NCBI GenBank assembly: GCA_023393755.1
Contig: JAEXCA010000213.1
Span: 1-20,135 of the forward strand
Reading direction: 5' to 3'
Length of the DNA stretch: 20,135 bases
From: Actinomycetes bacterium
GTDB taxonomy: Bacteria; Actinomycetota; Actinomycetes; Propionibacteriales; Propionibacteriaceae
The position numbers and the translations under genes were made by a program. Shown here in pieces: positions 1 to 7,217 of this stretch; position 1 is the first letter of the stretch, and each line of letters begins with the position of its first letter. The notes beneath the pieces are model-generated. The model worked only from the letters and a program-made list of their open reading frames with translations, was not told the origin of the DNA and made no database searches.

Positions 1-142
1 CGTCGATGAACGGCTGGAACACCGGGTCGTCCAGCCTGCGGGTGCGGCGGCCTTCGCGCTCCAGCCGGGAGGCGTAGATGTCCCGTCCCTCCGCCCGGTC
101 ACCGGCGGCGCTCCCCCTTCCGCCGCCCTGGTCCTGTGGCCA
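1..142 (-). other. Possible partial coding frame running off the left edge
   Basis: On the minus strand one frame is open from a stop at 143-145 to the window edge and has strongly G/C-biased third positions over roughly 1-90. Its translation includes the stretch DIYASRLEREG and then RRLDDPVFQPFID, which looks coding. No ATG, GTG or TTG lies in that frame. A GTG with a purine-rich site upstream opens a different frame with poorer codon bias. I do not recognise the protein. It may be the start of the next minus-strand gene after the regulator, with an unusual or misread start, or a remnant. Nothing else is evident up to 233. Confidence 0.25.
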
Positions 143-233
143 CTAGTAGTAAGCAGCCTCGGGTGGGTCCAGCAATCGGTTCCGGCAGTCATCGGGCAAT
201 TGCCCAAGCTCGGCCGGCTGGGCGCGGTGCAGG

Positions 234-965
234 TCAGGAAGCGTCCGCCTGGTCGAGTTCCTTGAGGTAGTTGTAGATGGTGAACCGGGAGACCCCCAGG
301 GCCCGGGCGGCCCGTTCCACCGACTCGCGGAGGATGAAGAAGCCCCGTTCCTTGAGATCCTGGACGACGCCGAGCTTGTGGCGCTTCTGCATCAGGTCGA
401 CCGGCACCTCGACCGTCGCGATCGCCCGCGCGAGGAGGTCGTCGGCGAGGTTGTCCACGTCCGGCATGAAGTGCTCGTTGCCGTCCGGATCGGGGACGGG
501 TTCGCTGGCGGAGAAGGGGAGCATGGCCGCGGCCAGGTCGGCGAGGATCCTCCAGTACCTGGTGTCGCAGTTGATGCAGAGGGCGGCGACCGGCTCCCCG
601 GCGGACGTCCGGAAGATCAGGGTCGAGCTGAGCAACTCGCGGCCGTCGGGGGCCCGGCTGACATAGCCGATGCGGCTCTCGAGGTGCTTCTGGGCACTCC
701 CGCGCAGCAGCAGGTCCGTTGCCGGTCCGCCGATGGTCCGGCCGGTGACGCAACCCGCCAGCGCGACGATCGAGTTGGGCAGCAGGCGGAGGTCGTGCAG
801 TACCACCTCGCAGTCCCCCGGGATGATGGCGGCGAGGGGTTCGACGAGGGAGGAAAGGGTTCGGAGAACCGTCCCGGCTTCATCCCGCAGCTCACCGTCG
901 ACGGCATCCGTCAGGGGGTCGAGCACCGACACGTCGAACTCCTCGCGCTGGATCCTGGCTCTCAT
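234..965 (-). CDS. YheO-type PAS and helix-turn-helix transcriptional regulator
   Basis: A DNA-binding regulator, 243 residues from the chosen start, probably controlling the divergent tryptophanase operon. The N-terminal two thirds match the YheO-like PAS sensor family (CEVVLHDL, then a GRTIGGPATDLLLR-type segment and ISSTLIF-like strands). The C-terminus is the family's HTH, with KLGVVQDLKERGFFILRESVERAA leading into GVSRFTIYNYLKE as the recognition helix. Relatives include the E. coli D-arginine repressor DauR. A longer start at 1049 adds 28 residues, but that stretch overlaps the operator-like repeats and the tnaA -35 box. I therefore prefer ATG 965, although its ribosome site is weak. 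The ligand is unknown; tryptophan or a related amino acid is inferred from context. An in vivo role as repressor or activator cannot be told from sequence. Confidence 0.88.
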   Translation of the reverse strand: MRARIQREEFDVSVLDPLTDAVDGELRDEAGTVLRTLSSLVEPLAAIIPGDCEVVLHDLRLLPNSIVALAGCVTGRTIGGPATDLLLRGSAQKHLESRIGYVSRAPDGRELLSSTLIFRTSAGEPVAALCINCDTRYWRILADLAAAMLPFSASEPVPDPDGNEHFMPDVDNLADDLLARAIATVEVPVDLMQKRHKLGVVQDLKERGFFILRESVERAARALGVSRFTIYNYLKELDQADAS

Positions 966-1010
966 CGCTGTGCCGCTGTCACTGTAGCTGAGGCGACCGG
1001 ATTGCCGAAC

Positions 1011-1049
1011 ATGTTGAGACTTTATCAAGTCTGTTGACAGCTTCAACAT
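1011..1049. promoter_or_regulatory. Nested inverted repeats, candidate operator of the tna operon and its regulator
   Basis: ATGTTGA at 1011-1017 is the exact reverse complement of TCAACAT at 1043-1049. Nested inside, AGACTT (1017-1022) and AAGTCT (1027-1032) form a second perfect inverted repeat around TATC. Both sit between the divergent regulator and tnaA and overlap the tnaA -35 box. This is the placement expected of a site bound by the adjacent regulator, which is inference. Confidence 0.55.
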
Positions 1050-1062
1050 TGTGTTTTAGTGT
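1034..1062 (+). promoter_or_regulatory. Candidate housekeeping-type promoter of tnaA
   Basis: A consensus -35 TTGACA at 1034-1039 is followed after 17 bases by TAGTGT at 1057-1062, a modest -10. Transcription would start near 1070, leaving a leader of about 90 bases. The -35 lies within the inverted-repeat cluster, so the promoter could be regulated there. Confidence 0.55.
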
Positions 1063-1070
1063 GCAACTTG

Positions 1071-1127
1071 GGTAGGAAGTTACGACCGGCTTTCGGCTTC
1101 CTGCCCGCCCACCGGCGCTGAGGCCGG
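1071..1127 (+). promoter_or_regulatory. Two stem-loops in the tnaA leader
   Basis: GGTAGGAAG (1071-1079) can pair over nine positions, one of them a G-U pair, with CTTCCTGCC (1097-1105). CCGGC (1112-1116) pairs with GCCGG (1123-1127). The second hairpin ends about 19 bases before the ribosome site AAGGAG. Neither is followed by a T run. A role in leader control is possible but not shown, and I see no tryptophan-containing leader peptide like E. coli TnaC. Confidence 0.35.
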
Positions 1128-1158
1128 CGGCGCCAGTACGAGTCAAAGGAGATAGCTG

Positions 1159-2637
1159 GTGAAGTACATCGCTGAGCCGTTCAAGATCAAGATGGTCGAG
1201 CCCGTGAGGATGACCACCACCGCGTACCGTCGAGAAGCCATCGCGAGGGCCAACTACAACGGCTTCGCCCTGGCGGCCGAGGACGTCTACATCGATCTTC
1301 AGACCGACTCCGGCACCGGCGCCATGAGTGACGCCCAGTGGGCCGGCATGATGCGCGGCGACGAGGCCTACTCCGGTGGCCGCAGCTACTACCGACTGCT
1401 GGAGACCGCCAAGGACATCTTCGGCTACGACTACATCCAGCCCGTCCACCAGGGCCGTGCCGCGGAGAAGGCGCTGATGCCCATCCTGGTCAAGCCCGGG
1501 CAGTACTTCCTCTCCAACACCTTCTTCGACACCACCCGCGGGCACGTCGGGCTGGCGGGCGGCCGGCCGGTCGACCTGGTGTGCCCCGAAGGCCTGGACA
1601 CCACGACCTACGCCGATTTCAAGGGCAACATGAACGTCCCGGCCCTTCGCGCGTTCATCGCCGAGCACGGCGTCGAGAACATCGCCGGCATCGTGATGAC
1701 CATCACCAACAACTCCGTCGGTGGCCAGCCGGTCTCGATCGCCAACATGCGGGAGGTCGCCGAGGTCGCCCGCGAGACCGGACTGCCGCTGGTGATCGAC
1801 GCCGCGCGCTTCGCCGAGAACGCCCACTTCGTCAAGCAGCGCGAGCCCGAGTTCGCCGATGCCAGCATCAAGGACATCACCCGGGAGATGTTCTCCTACG
1901 GCGACGTCTTCACCATGAGCGCCAAGAAGGACGCCATCGTCAACATGGGCGGCCTGCTCGGCGTCCGGAACAACCCCGAACTGGTCGAGAAGGTCAAGTC
2001 GAACGTCATCCCCTTCGAGGGCTACCTGACCTACGGCGGCCTGGCGGGGCGCGATCTGGAGGCGCTGGCCATCGGCCTGCTGGAAGGCCTCGATGAGGAC
2101 TACCTGCGCTACCGCATCGGCCAGAGCGAGTACCTCGCGGCGCGGTTCGACACCGACGGCATCCCCTACCAGACCCCGGTGGGCGGGCACGGCGTCTTCA
2201 TCGACGCGGGCAAGCTGCTGCCGCACCTGCCCTGGCACCAGTACCCCGGCCACGCGCTGGCCGTGGAGCTGTACATCGAGGCCGGGATCCGCTGCTGCGA
2301 CATCGGCTCGCTGCTGATGGACCGCGATCCCGTCACGCGGGAGGAGACGCAGGCCGGGGCCGAGTTCACCCGCCTCGCGATCCCGCGCCGGGTCTACACC
2401 CAGGCCCACCTCGACGTGGTCGCCGACGCCCTGAAGGCGATCAAGGATCGCGCCGAAACCGTCCCCGGCTACGAGATCGTGTGGGAGGCTGAGGTGTTGC
2501 GCCACTTCACCGCCAAACTGCGGCCCGTCGTCGTCAGCCCGGCAACCGAAGCGGCAACCCACCGCCCCGCGGAGTCCATCTTCGCTCCGTCACCGATCCT
2601 CGACCCGGACGGGGTCCTGCACCCCGTCGGTTCCTGA
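1159..2637 (+). CDS. tnaA: Tryptophanase (tryptophan indole-lyase)
   Basis: A PLP-dependent beta-eliminating lyase converting L-tryptophan and water to indole, pyruvate and ammonia in the cytoplasm. The start is GTG with AAGGAG at 1146-1151. The PLP motif SAKKD gives Lys257 as the expected Schiff-base lysine. Tryptophanase and tyrosine phenol-lyase are close relatives. At the positions that separate them this protein is tryptophanase-like: Asp124 in FFDTT (Thr in tyrosine phenol-lyase), Ile382 in GIRCCDIG (Arg in tyrosine phenol-lyase), and His449 in LRHFTAKL (Phe in tyrosine phenol-lyase). The enzyme normally ends just after LRHFTAKL, but here about 38 extra residues rich in Pro, Ala and Val follow. 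The permease gene begins 25 bases downstream, so the two are probably co-transcribed. Confidence 0.95.
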   Translation: MKYIAEPFKIKMVEPVRMTTTAYRREAIARANYNGFALAAEDVYIDLQTDSGTGAMSDAQWAGMMRGDEAYSGGRSYYRLLETAKDIFGYDYIQPVHQGRAAEKALMPILVKPGQYFLSNTFFDTTRGHVGLAGGRPVDLVCPEGLDTTTYADFKGNMNVPALRAFIAEHGVENIAGIVMTITNNSVGGQPVSIANMREVAEVARETGLPLVIDAARFAENAHFVKQREPEFADASIKDITREMFSYGDVFTMSAKKDAIVNMGGLLGVRNNPELVEKVKSNVIPFEGYLTYGGLAGRDLEALAIGLLEGLDEDYLRYRIGQSEYLAARFDTDGIPYQTPVGGHGVFIDAGKLLPHLPWHQYPGHALAVELYIEAGIRCCDIGSLLMDRDPVTREETQAGAEFTRLAIPRRVYTQAHLDVVADALKAIKDRAETVPGYEIVWEAEVLRHFTAKLRPVVVSPATEAATHRPAESIFAPSPILDPDGVLHPVGS

Positions 2638-2662
2638 CCCTCAAGCCAACTTGGAGACAATG

Positions 2663-4123
2663 ATGTCTGCAATCGAGAACGATCACGCCACCACGGGTAG
2701 CTCCGGTGGCCTGCAGCGCGCCCTCAAGAACCGCCACATCCAGATGATCGCCCTCGGTGGGGCGATCGGCACCGGCCTGTTCTACGGCTCGTCCGAGTCG
2801 ATCCAGATGGCCGGCCCGTCCATCCTGCTCGCCTATCTCGTCGGCGGGCTGGTGATCTTCTTCGTCATGCGCGCCCTCGGCGAGATGTCGGTCGACGATC
2901 CGCAGTCCGGCGCGTTCAGCTACTACGCCTACAAGAACTGGAGCCAACGTGCCGGCTTCGTGTCCGGCTGGAACTACTGGTTCAACTACATCGCCGTCTC
3001 CATGGTGGAACTCGCCGTGGTCGGCACATTCGTCAACTACTGGTTCCCGGGCGTTCCCGCCTGGCTGTCAGCAGCCTTCTTCCTGGTCGCGATCACGCTG
3101 GTCAACCTCATCGGGGTCAAGGCGTTCGGGGAGTTCGAGTTCTGGTTCGCCATCATCAAGGTGGCCGCCGTCGTCGGCATGATCGTGCTGGGCGTCGTCG
3201 TGATCGTCGCCGGCATCACCGGCGAAGGCGGCGTGACCCCGTCCCTCGCCCACCTGTGGGACAACGGCGGCTGGTTCCCGATGGGCATCATGACCAATGT
3301 CGACGGAGCCTGGGTCGGCCTGTTGATGGCGCTGGTGGTCGTGATGTTCTCCTTCGGCGGCGTGGAGCTGATCGGCATCACCGCCGGCGAAGCCGACAAT
3401 CCGAAGCGCACCATCCCCAAGGCCATCAACCAGGTGATCTACCGGATCCTGATCTTCTACGTCGGTGCGCTGGCCGTCATCATGTGCGTGGTGCCGTGGG
3501 CGAGCATTGATGGGCAGATGAGCCCGTTCGTGAAGATCTTCGACTCCGTCGGCATCAACGTGGCCGCCGGGATCCTGAACTTCGTCTGCCTCACCGCGGT
3601 GATGTCGGTCTACAACTCCGGCCTCTACGCCAACGGACGGATGCTCCACTCGTTGGCGCACCAGGGCAACGCACCGGCCTTCCTGAAGAAGGTCTCCCGC
3701 AACGGCGTCCCGGTCAACGGCGTGCTCGCCTCGGCGGCGGTGACCGTCGTGGCGGTGGTGGTGGTGTTCCTCTGGCCGCAGTTCGCCTTCCAGTACCTCA
3801 TGTCCATCGCCCTGATCGCGGGCATCATCAACTGGACGATGGTGATGATCACGCAGCGGAAGTTCCGTCGCCGGATCGGCTCCCAGGAGGTGTCCAGGCT
3901 CCAGTTCAAGTTGCCCGGCGCCGCCTACATGACGTGGCTGGTGATCGGCTTCCTGGCCATGGTGGTGGTGCTGATGTGCTTCTCGCCCAACTACCTGGTC
4001 GCCGTCATCGTCGGGCCGATCTGGCTGGCAATCCTGCTGGCCGCCTACGAGATCAAGAGACGAACCGCCCGAAGCCACGCGCAGGCGGAGGTCCCCGACA
4101 CCCACCTGGTCACAGTCGACTGA
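2663..4123 (+). CDS. AAT-family amino-acid permease, probably tryptophan or aromatic amino acids
   Basis: An inner-membrane proton-coupled amino-acid importer of the APC superfamily, 486 residues, with hydrophobic segments consistent with about 12 helices. The opening segment ALKNRHIQMIALGGAIGTGL followed by ALGEM is the classic AAT signature shared with AroP, PheP, GabP and AnsP. Possible starts are TTG 2651, ATG 2660 and ATG 2663. GGAG at 2653-2656 is properly spaced only from ATG 2663, so I choose that. E. coli tnaA is followed by TnaB, a permease of another family, so this would be an analogous transporter from an unrelated branch. Tryptophan as substrate is inferred from the operon; the sequence alone supports only an amino acid. 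Confidence 0.9.
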   Translation: MSAIENDHATTGSSGGLQRALKNRHIQMIALGGAIGTGLFYGSSESIQMAGPSILLAYLVGGLVIFFVMRALGEMSVDDPQSGAFSYYAYKNWSQRAGFVSGWNYWFNYIAVSMVELAVVGTFVNYWFPGVPAWLSAAFFLVAITLVNLIGVKAFGEFEFWFAIIKVAAVVGMIVLGVVVIVAGITGEGGVTPSLAHLWDNGGWFPMGIMTNVDGAWVGLLMALVVVMFSFGGVELIGITAGEADNPKRTIPKAINQVIYRILIFYVGALAVIMCVVPWASIDGQMSPFVKIFDSVGINVAAGILNFVCLTAVMSVYNSGLYANGRMLHSLAHQGNAPAFLKKVSRNGVPVNGVLASAAVTVVAVVVVFLWPQFAFQYLMSIALIAGIINWTMVMITQRKFRRRIGSQEVSRLQFKLPGAAYMTWLVIGFLAMVVVLMCFSPNYLVAVIVGPIWLAILLAAYEIKRRTARSHAQAEVPDTHLVTVD

Positions 4124-4132
4124 TTCGCCTCG

Positions 4133-4170
4133 ATCGCCGGCGGCGACCACACCGGTTCGCCGCCGGCGAT
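4133..4170 (+). terminator. Strong hairpin between the permease and ridA
   Basis: ATCGCCGGCGGCGA (4133-4146) and its exact reverse complement (4157-4170) form a 14-bp perfect stem with a 10-base loop. There is no T run, as is common for actinobacterial terminators. It could end the tnaA-permease transcript, attenuate read-through into ridA, or protect the 3' end of an upstream fragment. Confidence 0.6.
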
Positions 4171-4226
4171 GCCTTTCGCGCTGAAGCGCACCCGACCCCG
4201 GTCCACCTCGAAAGGAACCGCCGACC

Positions 4227-4697
4227 ATGCCCACCACCTCCGCCCTGATCACCGCGGGCGCGCCAGCCGCCATCGGCCCGTACTCCCAAGGGGTCGACAC
4301 CGGCGAACTGGTCTTCTGCTCGGGCCAGCTGCCCATCGACCCGGCCACCGGCGAACTGGACGGCACGACCACCAGCCAGCAGACCGTGCGATCCATCGCC
4401 AACCTCGAGGCGGTGCTCGCCGCCGCGGGCCTCGGCTTGACCGACGTCGTCAAGACGACCGTGTACCTGACGGACATTGCCGACTTCGCCAGCATGAACG
4501 ACGTCTACACCGAACACTTCACCGGCGCCGCGCTACCCGCCCGTTCAGCCTTCCAGGTTGCCGCGCTGCCACGAGGAGCGCGGGTGGAGATCGAGGCCAT
4601 CGCGCGCCGTGTCGCCCGCGCCGGGCGTCCGGTGAGCTCCGTTGCCCCACAGGCTGAGCACAACGGCCACGAGGTCGCGTACTGCCAGGGCCACTGA
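4227..4697 (+). CDS. ridA: RidA/YjgF family enamine/imine deaminase
   Basis: A cytosolic trimer-forming Rid protein that hydrolyses reactive enamines and imines such as 2-aminoacrylate to keto acids and ammonia. Family hallmarks are IGPYSQ near the N-terminus, FCSGQLPIDP, KTTVYLTD, and the active-site Arg106 in LPARSAFQV followed by VEIEAIA. The ribosome site is AAAGGAA at 4211-4217. The protein continues about 25 residues past the usual end of the family (near RRV) with a polar tail of no recognised function. It is the third gene of the tryptophanase cluster. PLP beta-lyases make an enzyme-bound aminoacrylate, so a RidA here fits as damage control. Archetypal RidA and other Rid subgroups are not separated by what I can see, though the active-site Arg supports real deaminase activity. 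Confidence 0.92.
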   Translation: MPTTSALITAGAPAAIGPYSQGVDTGELVFCSGQLPIDPATGELDGTTTSQQTVRSIANLEAVLAAAGLGLTDVVKTTVYLTDIADFASMNDVYTEHFTGAALPARSAFQVAALPRGARVEIEAIARRVARAGRPVSSVAPQAEHNGHEVAYCQGH

Positions 4698-4748
4698 TCG
4701 AGGACAATCGCTCCGCACACCCCGCGAACCGATCCCCCGGGCCCGGTG

Positions 4749-4773
4749 GTTTGACCCGACGGCCAGCGGGTAC
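4749..4773 (+). promoter_or_regulatory. SigB/SigF-type promoter upstream of the sigma factor gene
   Basis: GTTT (4749-4752), a 15-base spacer and GGGTAC (4768-4773) match the actinobacterial general-stress promoter consensus GTTT-N14-16-GGGTAT. It would give a leader of about 190 bases before ATG 4970, including a small hairpin at 4785-4800 (GAGTGG/CCACTC). If real, the sigma factor would activate its own gene. Confidence 0.6.
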
Positions 4774-4969
4774 AGGAAGAACAAGAGTGGCTCGCCACTC
4801 CCTCTGGCGTGCTCAAAATCACCGTTGACAAGCCTGAACGCCTGCAGCCGTTCGTCAGACAGGGGTACCGGCCGGGGTATTGCGACCCGTGCCGGGGCAT
4901 GCAAGGGTGGAGTTGTCAGAGCGGTCCAACCACGTGCCGACTCGGACCATTCAGGAAATGGAGCGAGCC

Positions 4970-5767
4970 ATGGCACGTGGAACTGCACTGGCGTCCGTCC
5001 CCAACCAGCGCGAGCAGCGCACCGCCGAACTGTTCGAGGAGCTCCGGCGAAGCCGCGAGCCGGCCCGTGTCGAGGAGCTGACCGCGGAACTGGTTCAGGT
5101 GAACCTTCCGCTCTGCGACGCTCTGGCAGGCCGCTACCTGGGCCGGGGCACCGAACACGACGACCTTCTCCAGGTGGCGCGTACCGCCCTGCTGCTGGCC
5201 GTCCGTCGCTTCCGGCCCGCTCCGGGCCGAGCGTTCGCGTCCTTCGCCGTGCCCACCATCACCGGGGAACTGAAGCGGCACTTCCGGGATCACGGCTGGA
5301 TGATCAGACCACCGCGGCAGCTTCAGGAGCTGCGCGCCCGGGTCGCGCGCAGCCGGGAGACGCTCGAACAGTCACTGGGGCGTACCGTCAGCCTTGACGA
5401 CCTCAGCACCGATCTGGGCGTTGCCCCCAAGCGCCTTCAGGAGTGCCTGGCGTCCGGCAGCGGGTACCGTCCGCTCTCGCTGGAGGCACCGGCCCACCAG
5501 GAGGCTCCGACCACCCTGGCGGACGCGGTGGGTGCCACTGACGATCCGGTCGAGGACCTCATCGAGCACCTCGATCTGCGACGTGCCCTGCGCACCCTCC
5601 CACGACGCGACCAGGTCGTGCTGAAGTGGCGGTTCGCGGACGAGTGCAGCCAGAGCGAGATCGGACGCCGGCTGGGGGTCTCCCAGATGCAGGTGTCGCG
5701 CATCCTGCGCTGCCTGCTGGGTCGGTTGCGGGACGAGTTGCAGCCCGCCGAACGGTTCGCCGCCTGA
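4970..5767 (+). CDS. RNA polymerase sigma factor, SigB/SigF/SigG family
   Basis: An alternative sigma-70 factor of 265 residues directing RNA polymerase to stress promoters. Region 2 is clear: LVQVNLPLCDALAGRY, the core-binding DDLLQVARTALLLAVRRF, then FASFAVPTITGELKRHFRDH and RPPRQLQELR. Region 3 follows (LGRTVSLDDLSTDLGV), and region 4 ends in an HTH with CSQSEIGRRLGVSQMQVSRIL. I start at ATG 4970 because GGAG at 4960-4963 is well placed; upstream TTG 4880 and ATG 4958 lack a sensible site. No anti-sigma or anti-anti-sigma gene is adjacent, which is unusual for this family. A matching promoter precedes it and two more lie by the SDR and DUF892 genes. SigF-like versus SigB-like naming cannot be settled here. 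Confidence 0.9.
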   Translation: MARGTALASVPNQREQRTAELFEELRRSREPARVEELTAELVQVNLPLCDALAGRYLGRGTEHDDLLQVARTALLLAVRRFRPAPGRAFASFAVPTITGELKRHFRDHGWMIRPPRQLQELRARVARSRETLEQSLGRTVSLDDLSTDLGVAPKRLQECLASGSGYRPLSLEAPAHQEAPTTLADAVGATDDPVEDLIEHLDLRRALRTLPRRDQVVLKWRFADECSQSEIGRRLGVSQMQVSRILRCLLGRLRDELQPAERFAA

Positions 5768-5786
5768 CCCTCAACGGCGATCGGGG

Positions 5787-5802
5787 GCGGCCCGTGGGCC
5801 GC
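5787..5802. terminator. Stem-loop between convergent sigma factor and SDR genes
   Basis: GCGGCC and GGCCGC pair around CGTG (5787-5802) 20 bases past the sigma factor stop, within the 125-base gap between two convergent genes. It lacks a T run. A role as terminator is inferred from position and symmetry. Confidence 0.45.
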
Positions 5803-5892
5803 GGGTACGCGAACCGTCCCACAGCGCATCCGACGCGATCCCCGACGGGTCGGACACCTCTGGCTGGACGGGATCGCGACAAAGCCGGGGCC

Positions 5893-6783
5893 CTAGAAGG
5901 TGGCCTTCCCGCCGGTCACGCCCAGGATGCTGCCCGAGACGTAGCTGGCGGTCGTCTCCGATGCCAGGAACACGAACGCCGGCGCCACTTCAGCCGGCTG
6001 TCCTGCGCGGCCGAGTGGGCTGTCGGAACCGAACCGGGCGACCTCCTCGGCGCTCCGGGTGGCCGGCTGCAGCGGCGTCCAGATCGGGCCGGGTGCGACA
6101 GCGTTCACCCTGATCCCCCGCGGACCGAGCTGTTCGGCCAGGTTCACTGTGATGCTGTTGACCGCAGCCTTGGTGGCGGCGTAGTCGAGCAGTCGGGCGG
6201 AGGGTTCATAGGCCTGGATGGAACTGGTGTTGATGATCACCGAACCCGGGCGGAGATGGGGCAGCGCGGCCTGGCACATCCACAGAACGGCCGCGAAGTT
6301 GAGCCGCAGAACCCGCTCCACCAGGTCCGGTTCCAGACCCTCCAGGGTTCCGGCCCCCGCCCTGCTGAAGTGGAAGCCGGCATTGTTGACCAGAATGTCC
6401 AGCCCTCCCAGGCCCTCCACCGCGCCGGCCACCAGGCGCTGACAGGCGTCGATGTCGGTCAGATCCGCGGCGATGGCGAGCCCCTTCGAGCCCGCCCGCT
6501 CGACCAGGTCGAGGGTCGCGCGGGCGTCGGTCTCCTCGTCCGCGAGATGGCCGATCGCCACGGCCGCGCCCTCGCGAGCGAAGGCGATGGCGACGGCCCG
6601 TCCGATTCCGGAGTCGCCGCCGGTGATCAGAGCGCGCCGGCCGACCAGCAAACCGCGACCCACGTAGCTCTCCTCGCCGTGATCGGGACGGGGATGCATC
6701 GGCTCGGTCAGCCCGGGCGGCTGCTGTTCCTGCGGCGGAAAGGTCCGCGGAGGCGCTGCGGCATTCTGCGTTGATTCGTTCAT
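5893..6783 (-). CDS. SDR family oxidoreductase, YdaD/YhdF stress type
   Basis: An NAD(P)-dependent short-chain dehydrogenase of 296 residues. Visible are the cofactor motif ALITGGDSGIGRAVA, the structural NNAG, Ser in NTSSIQAYEP and the catalytic pair in DYAATKAA (YxxxK), then PGPIWTPLQ. The proline-rich N-terminal lead with PPQEQQPPGL and HPRPDHGEESY is characteristic of the longer general-stress SDRs such as B. subtilis YdaD and YhdF. Substrate is unknown. ATG 6783 is preferred over in-frame GTG 6801, which falls inside the candidate -10 box. From that promoter the transcript would begin within a few bases of the ATG and be nearly leaderless. It converges with the sigma factor gene and diverges from the YHS gene. 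Confidence 0.9.
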   Translation of the reverse strand: MNESTQNAAAPPRTFPPQEQQPPGLTEPMHPRPDHGEESYVGRGLLVGRRALITGGDSGIGRAVAIAFAREGAAVAIGHLADEETDARATLDLVERAGSKGLAIAADLTDIDACQRLVAGAVEGLGGLDILVNNAGFHFSRAGAGTLEGLEPDLVERVLRLNFAAVLWMCQAALPHLRPGSVIINTSSIQAYEPSARLLDYAATKAAVNSITVNLAEQLGPRGIRVNAVAPGPIWTPLQPATRSAEEVARFGSDSPLGRAGQPAEVAPAFVFLASETTASYVSGSILGVTGGKATF

Positions 6784-6793
6784 GTCGGTCGTT

Positions 6794-6818
6794 GTACCCA
6801 CTGGGAGATCCGATCAAC
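6794..6818 (-). promoter_or_regulatory. SigB/SigF-type promoter of the SDR gene
   Basis: Read on the minus strand, GTTG (6818-6815) is followed by 15 bases and GGGTAC (6799-6794), one mismatch from GTTT-N15-GGGTAT. It ends 11 bases before ATG 6783. Confidence 0.5.
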
Positions 6819-6998
6819 CGGCCACGGAGGGGATCGACATTCGCTGCTCCGTCCCTGGGGTACCGACAGCAGCGGAGCGAACCCGTCGGCTCGAGGAGGT
6901 CGGGCAGCTGAAGAAGAATCACGGTGACGCGCGGCGTTGCGCGATTGGGGACTGAACGAGTGGGGTACCGAACGGATCAGACCAGGAAGGGAGCCATC

Positions 6999-7163
6999 AT
7001 GGAGAACATCATCGAGTGCCCGGTCTGCGGCATGGAGTTCCCGCAGCAGCAGGCCGGCGCCACCGCCGTCCACGACGCCCAGACCTTCTACTTCTGCTGC
7101 ACCGGCTGCCGGGACGCCTTCCTCGCCGATCCCGGCCGCTACATCGGGAACACCGGCAGTTGA
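6999..7163 (+). CDS. YHS-domain metal-binding small protein
   Basis: A 54-residue protein that is essentially a single YHS domain: CPVCGM at the N-terminus and FCCTGCRDAF further on, then DPGRY. The four or five cysteines probably bind a metal ion; relatives occur alone or fused to copper or heavy-metal ATPases and TRASH-like proteins. Start ATG 6999 follows AAGGGAG at 6987-6992; a longer reading from 6924 lacks family similarity. Cytosolic, no signal peptide. It lies in the stress block between the SDR and DUF892 genes. A GGGTAC sits at 6963-6968, but I see no matching GTTT at the right distance, so its promoter is uncertain. A role in metal sensing, trafficking or repair is inference. Confidence 0.85.
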   Translation: MENIIECPVCGMEFPQQQAGATAVHDAQTFYFCCTGCRDAFLADPGRYIGNTGS

Positions 7164-7217
7164 GTCGCCGGCGAGCACAACGCACCTGGCCGGACCCCTG
7201 CTCGGGTGTCCTCGAGT

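Noticed and set aside
1053..1075. Stress-sigma promoter GTTT-N13-GGGTAG before tnaA
   Set aside because: The spacer is shorter than the usual 14-16 bases and the location suits the TTGACA promoter better.
1068..1158. TnaC-like leader peptide before tnaA
   Set aside because: The short frames in the leader contain no tryptophan codon; the best (TTG 1068, 17 codons) has no ribosome site.
979..2562. Long minus-strand open frame (527 codons) opposite tryptophanase
   Set aside because: It is the mirror of a high-GC gene: composition is Gly/Val/Asp/His-rich with no family similarity, while the plus strand encodes an unmistakable tryptophanase.
3068..4495. Long minus-strand open frame opposite the permease and ridA
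   Set aside because: His/Asp/Gln-rich low-information translation, spanning two well-recognised plus-strand genes and the gap between them.
4875..4880. GGGTAT box just before the sigma factor gene
   Set aside because: No GTTT lies 14-16 bases upstream (nearest GTTC leaves 21), so the 4749-4773 site is preferred.
4880..4969. TTG start giving a 30-residue longer sigma factor
   Set aside because: There is no ribosome site at the TTG, no family similarity in the extension, and GGAG is well placed before ATG 4970.
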